Source of the DNA: [Streptosporangium] indianense
Lineage (GTDB): Bacteria > Actinomycetota > Actinomycetes > Streptomycetales > Streptomycetaceae
Assembly: GCF_021474405.1 (NCBI RefSeq)
Contig: NZ_JAKEIO010000085.1
Span: 1-33,416, forward strand
DNA length: 33,416 bases
Direction of reading: 5' to 3'
Part shown: one piece after another, positions 30,581 through 33,416 of the stretch
Position numbering within the stretch: the first letter of the stretch is position 1
Layout of the letters: each line of letters begins with the position of its first letter
Program-made: the position numbers and the translations under genes
Notes under the pieces: model-generated
Database searches by the model: none
Seen by the model: the letters and a program-made list of their open reading frames with translations, nothing else
Told to the model about the DNA's origin: nothing

Positions 30581-31090
30581 ATGACTGAACCCGCCGCGTA
30601 CGAACTCGCCCAGGTCAACCTCGGCCGCCTCAAGGCCCCGCTGGACTCCCCGCAGTTGAAGGACTTCGTCGACAACCTCGACCCGGTGAACGCGGACGCG
30701 GACGGCGCCGACGGATTCGTCTGGCGCCTGCAGGGCGAGGCGGGCGACGACGCCACGGATGTGCCCGTCTTCGGCGACTCCTGGCTGATCATCAACATGT
30801 CCGTGTGGCGCGACACGAACGCCCTGACCGCTTACATGTACCAGGGCCGGCACCGGGAGATGCTCGCCCGGCGCCGGGAATGGTTCGAACGCGTTCAGGA
30901 GGCCATGGTCGCCCTCTGGTGGGTCCCGGCGGGGCACCGCCCCACGGTCGCCGAGGCGGAGTCCCGCGTGCTGCACCTGCGCACGCACGGCCCGACGCCG
31001 TACGCCTTCACCCTGCGGACGTCGTTCCCGCCCCAGGGGGCGACGCCGCTGCTCGGGGAGGTGCCGGAGGGCCTGGGCTGCGCGCTCTGA
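30581..31090 (+). CDS. DUF3291 domain protein, 169 aa
   Basis: The ATG at 30581 starts YELAQVNLGRLKAPLDSPQL. The DUF3291 core follows with DFVDNLDPVNADADGADGFV, SWLIINMSVWRDTNALTAYM and MVALWWVPAGHRPTVAEAES. These are the conserved blocks of this heme-related ABM-like fold family. No ribosome site is evident. It is cytosolic by composition and its function is unknown. It is convergent with the ferritin-like gene, only 7 bp away. Confidence 0.82.
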   Translation: MTEPAAYELAQVNLGRLKAPLDSPQLKDFVDNLDPVNADADGADGFVWRLQGEAGDDATDVPVFGDSWLIINMSVWRDTNALTAYMYQGRHREMLARRREWFERVQEAMVALWWVPAGHRPTVAEAESRVLHLRTHGPTPYAFTLRTSFPPQGATPLLGEVPEGLGCAL

Positions 31091-31097
31091 CGGCCGC

Positions 31098-32210
31098 TCA
31101 GCCGCCGGCCGCTCGGCCCGCGTCGATCGCGCCCCGCACCTCGGCCACCCGCTCCTTCTCCTCCGCCGCGAACCGCTCGGCGTCCAGCTTCTCGGCGATC
31201 TCCTCGTCCTCGGACATCAGCAGGTCGAGGTTGGCGTCACCCATCTCCAGGACGCCCAGGTCGACATAGGCCTGCTGGAGGCGTTTGCCCCACAGGCCGA
31301 TGTCCTTGACGCAGGGGACGATGCGGCTGAACAACAGCTTGCGGAACAGGGTGAGGAACTCGGACTGCTCGCTGTACTCCTCCGCCTCGGCCTTGGGGAT
31401 GCCGAAGTTCTCCAGCACCTCGACGCCCCGCAGCCGGTCGCGCATGAGGTGGCAGCCTTCGATGACGAACTCCTCGCGCTCCCTCAGCTCCGCGTCCGTG
31501 AGCTGCCGGTAGTAGTCGCGCAGGGCTATCCGCCCGAAGGCCACGTGCCGGGCCTCGTCCTGCATGACGTACGCGAGGATCTGCCGGGGCAGCGGCTTGT
31601 CCGTGGTGTCCCTGATCATGCCGAACGCGGCGAGCGCGAGGCCCTCGATCAGCACCTGCATGCCCAGGTAGGGCATGTCCCAGCGGGCGTCGCGCAGTGT
31701 GTCGTCCAGCAGGGACCGGAGGTTGTCGTTGATCGGGTAGAGCAGCCCGATCTTCTCGTGCAGGAAGCGGCCGTAGATCTCGGCGTGCCGGGCCTCGTCC
31801 ATGGTCTGGGTCGCCGAGTAGAACTTCGCGTCCAGATCGGGGACGGACTCGACGATCCGCGCGGCGCAGATCATCGCGCCCTGCTCCCCGTGCAGGAACT
31901 GGCTGAACTGCCAGGAGGCGTAGTGCTGCCGCAGCTCGCCCCGGTCCCGCTCGTTCAGCTTGGCCCAATGCCTGGTCCCGTACAGGGACATCGCCTCGTC
32001 CGGGGTGCCGAGCGGATCGTAGGGATCCACCTCCAGCTCCCAGTCGATGCGCTTGTGGCCGTCCCACTGCTTGTCCTTGCCCTTCTGATAGAGGGCCAGG
32101 AGGCGGTCGCGGCCGTCGTCGTACTCCCAGTTGAAACGGGCCGCACCGCTCGCCGGCACCTGCCGTACGGGCTCTTCCGGTTCCATGGCGTACAGGTCGA
32201 AGCTCGGCAT
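31098..32210 (-). CDS. Ferritin-like diiron protein, 370 aa
   Basis: The ATG at 32210 gives MPSFDLYAMEPEEPVRQVPA; a start 72 nt upstream would intrude into the promoter region. Two E...ExxH diiron half-sites are visible: Glu109 (HGEQGAM) with Glu139/His142 (MDEARHAEIYGRF), and Glu189 (LIEGLALAAFG) with Glu219/His222 (QDEARHVAFGR). This is the ribonucleotide-reductase-R2/ferritin-like arrangement of an O2-activating enzyme. It is divergent from an AurF-like diiron gene across 121 bp, suggesting joint regulation. The substrate is unknown. Confidence 0.85.
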   Translation of the reverse strand: MPSFDLYAMEPEEPVRQVPASGAARFNWEYDDGRDRLLALYQKGKDKQWDGHKRIDWELEVDPYDPLGTPDEAMSLYGTRHWAKLNERDRGELRQHYASWQFSQFLHGEQGAMICAARIVESVPDLDAKFYSATQTMDEARHAEIYGRFLHEKIGLLYPINDNLRSLLDDTLRDARWDMPYLGMQVLIEGLALAAFGMIRDTTDKPLPRQILAYVMQDEARHVAFGRIALRDYYRQLTDAELREREEFVIEGCHLMRDRLRGVEVLENFGIPKAEAEEYSEQSEFLTLFRKLLFSRIVPCVKDIGLWGKRLQQAYVDLGVLEMGDANLDLLMSEDEEIAEKLDAERFAAEEKERVAEVRGAIDAGRAAGG

Positions 32211-32331
32211 GTCCGCAGGCTCACACGAGGTAGACACCGGGTCAACAAGTAGCGCGCAGGGGATTGACCAGCTTGCTGACAAGCAGTCTCATAAGTACAT
32301 CAGTGACGTGTGCACAACGAGGTGGGCAACC
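32211..32331. promoter_or_regulatory. Divergent promoter region of the two diiron genes
   Basis: This 121-bp spacer is less GC-rich than its flanks. It contains TTGACC on the plus strand (about 32264) and GTCAAC (TTGAC on the minus strand, about 32249), which could be the -35 elements of two outward promoters. A short dyad, CTTG-CTGA-CAAG, lies at about 32271-32282, a possible operator. Hexamers for -10 are weak, so this is tentative. Confidence 0.4.
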
Positions 32332-33270
32332 ATGACGACCCTGACGGAAGCCGACGCGCTCGACGGCCTGCGCGACGCCCTCGGCCTGCTGAAGGACCGG
32401 GAGCAGGTGGCCCAGCGGCTCCTCGACTCCTCCGCCAAGCATTCCTTCGACCCGGACAAGGAGCTGGACTGGGACGCGCCCTTCGAGGAGGGCAAGTGGT
32501 TCTGGCCGCCGGAGCTGGTCTCGCTCTACGACACCCCGCTGTGGAAGCGCATGGGCGAGGAACAGCGCATCCTGCTCTCCCAGCACGAGGCGGCGGCCCT
32601 GGCCTCCCTGGGCATCTGGTTCGAGATCATCCTGATGCAGCTGCTCGTCCGGCACATCTACGACAAGGCGGCCACGAGCGCGCACGTCCGCTACGCACTC
32701 ACCGAGATCGAGGACGAGTGCCGCCACTCCAAGATGTTCGCCCGCCTGATCTCCCACGGCGACACGCCCTGGTACCCGGTCAGCCGCGCGCACCAGCAGC
32801 TGGGCCGCCTGTTCAAGACCATCTCCACCACCCCCGGTTCCTTCACGGCCACCCTCCTCGGGGAGGAGGTCCTCGACTGGATGCAGCGGCTGACGTTCCC
32901 CGACGAGCGCGTCCAGACCCTGGTCCGGGGCGTCACCCGCATCCACGTGGTGGAGGAGGCCCGCCACGTCCGCTACGCCCGCGAGGAGCTCCGCCGCCAG
33001 ATGGTGACGGCCCCCAAGTGGTCCCAGGAGTTCACCCGCATCACCTCCGGCGAGTTCGCCCGCGTCTTCTCGGTGGCCTTCGTGAACCCCGACGTCTACA
33101 CGAACGTGGGCCTCGACAAGCGGGAGGCACTCGCCCAGGTCCGCGCGAGCGGCCACCGCCGCGAGGTCATGCAGAACGGCTCCAAGCGCCTGACCGACTT
33201 CCTCGACGACATCGGAGTACTGCGCGGAGTGGGCCGACGCCTGTGGAAGTCGTCGGGCCTGCTCGCATAA
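32332..33270 (+). CDS. AurF-like diiron oxygenase, 312 aa
   Basis: The ATG at 32332 is preceded by GAGGTGGGC. The protein has the AurF-type four-helix pattern: QHEAAALASLGIWFEIILMQ (Glu of the first helix), EIEDECRHSKMFARLI (E-x-x-H), LGEEVLDWMQRL, and VEEARHVRYAREEL (second E-x-x-H). The N-terminal WFWPPELVSLYDTPLWKRM is also characteristic. AurF itself oxidises an aromatic amine to nitro; most homologues have unknown substrates. It is paired with the divergent ferritin-like diiron gene and followed by a structured inverted repeat. Confidence 0.87.
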   Translation: MTTLTEADALDGLRDALGLLKDREQVAQRLLDSSAKHSFDPDKELDWDAPFEEGKWFWPPELVSLYDTPLWKRMGEEQRILLSQHEAAALASLGIWFEIILMQLLVRHIYDKAATSAHVRYALTEIEDECRHSKMFARLISHGDTPWYPVSRAHQQLGRLFKTISTTPGSFTATLLGEEVLDWMQRLTFPDERVQTLVRGVTRIHVVEEARHVRYAREELRRQMVTAPKWSQEFTRITSGEFARVFSVAFVNPDVYTNVGLDKREALAQVRASGHRREVMQNGSKRLTDFLDDIGVLRGVGRRLWKSSGLLA

Positions 33271-33306
33271 GCCACGCCGCACCCGCGCACGGCGAGAAGG
33301 GGACGT

Positions 33307-33402
33307 GTCGGGGGGTGTCCGCCCGCAGCGGTTGGCGCGTCGACGAACTGTCAGTCGGCGTGCAAGCCCATCGCGCCGTTCCGAGGACGGACACCCCCCG
33401 AC
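33307..33402. terminator. Long nested inverted repeat at window end
   Basis: A perfect 15-bp outer stem, GTCGGGGGGTGTCCG (33307-33321) with CGGACACCCCCCGAC (33388-33402), encloses a 66-nt interior. Inside are GGCGCG (33334-33339) with CGCGCC (33372-33377), and CGAC (33341-33344) with GTCG (33354-33357). It lies 36 nt after the AurF-like stop. It may be an elaborate terminator or a structured RNA. No coding frame fits. Confidence 0.55.
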
Positions 33403-33416
33403 GCGGCCCCGACCCC

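Overview
The window is high-GC actinobacterial DNA and almost certainly a Streptomyces chromosome. The signs are strong third-position GC bias, GTG and TTG starts, a stand-alone CheY-like regulator, a Ku/LigD-polymerase pair, an FtsW/PBP pair, a Gls24-type protein and paired diiron oxygenases. A 16-kb integrated island sits inside otherwise ordinary chromosome.

Layout. Positions 1-1057 hold a nonanucleotide repeat array and a single-domain response regulator. An intact tRNA-Arg(CCG) at 1058-1129 carries the left attachment site. A 49-bp exact copy of its 3' half at 17035-17083 is the right attachment site. Everything between them is the island. Its left half (1.35-7.2 kb) is a worn accessory zone: a small unknown gene, a NERD protein coupled to a truncated GntR regulator, a divergent DUF1152 gene with a palindromic operator, remnants of at least two kinds of transposase, a frameshifted hydrolase-like gene in an AT-rich patch, and an intact GIY-YIG nuclease gene. 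Its right half is a five-gene minus-strand operon (16275 down to 7218): MutL/MORC-type GHKL ATPase, Z1 superfamily-II helicase, DUF4420 PD-(D/E)XK protein, AIPR protein and a Dcm-type cytosine-5 methyltransferase. The first four genes overlap by 4 nt at each junction. No integrase, replication or transfer gene was found.

The most interesting object is the end of this operon. The methyltransferase has all its catalytic motifs and is fused to a C-terminal domain that ends in the exact endonuclease III iron-sulfur spacing (C-X6-C-X2-C-X5-C). The position expected to hold the catalytic Asp of that glycosylase fold appears to be Gly. GHKL/Z1/methylase loci are known from comparative genomics as predicted restriction-modification systems. 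A methylase carrying its own degenerate EndoIII-like module inside such a locus is, to my knowledge, not a standard described arrangement. It suggests a system that modifies cytosine and then reads or handles modified, deaminated or damaged bases, with the ATPase, helicase and nuclease as the restricting arm.

Right of the island the chromosome continues with a secreted lipase, a SHOCT membrane protein, a Gls24 protein, a metallo-beta-lactamase-fold hydrolase, divergent Ku and LigD polymerase-domain genes (non-homologous end joining), a second NERD protein, a dual-specificity phosphatase, a lipoprotein/histidine kinase pair without a response regulator, a secreted SH3-like protein with Asn/Gly repeats, an FtsW/RodA plus class B PBP pair, a DUF3291 protein, and two divergent diiron proteins. 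A long nested inverted repeat closes the window.
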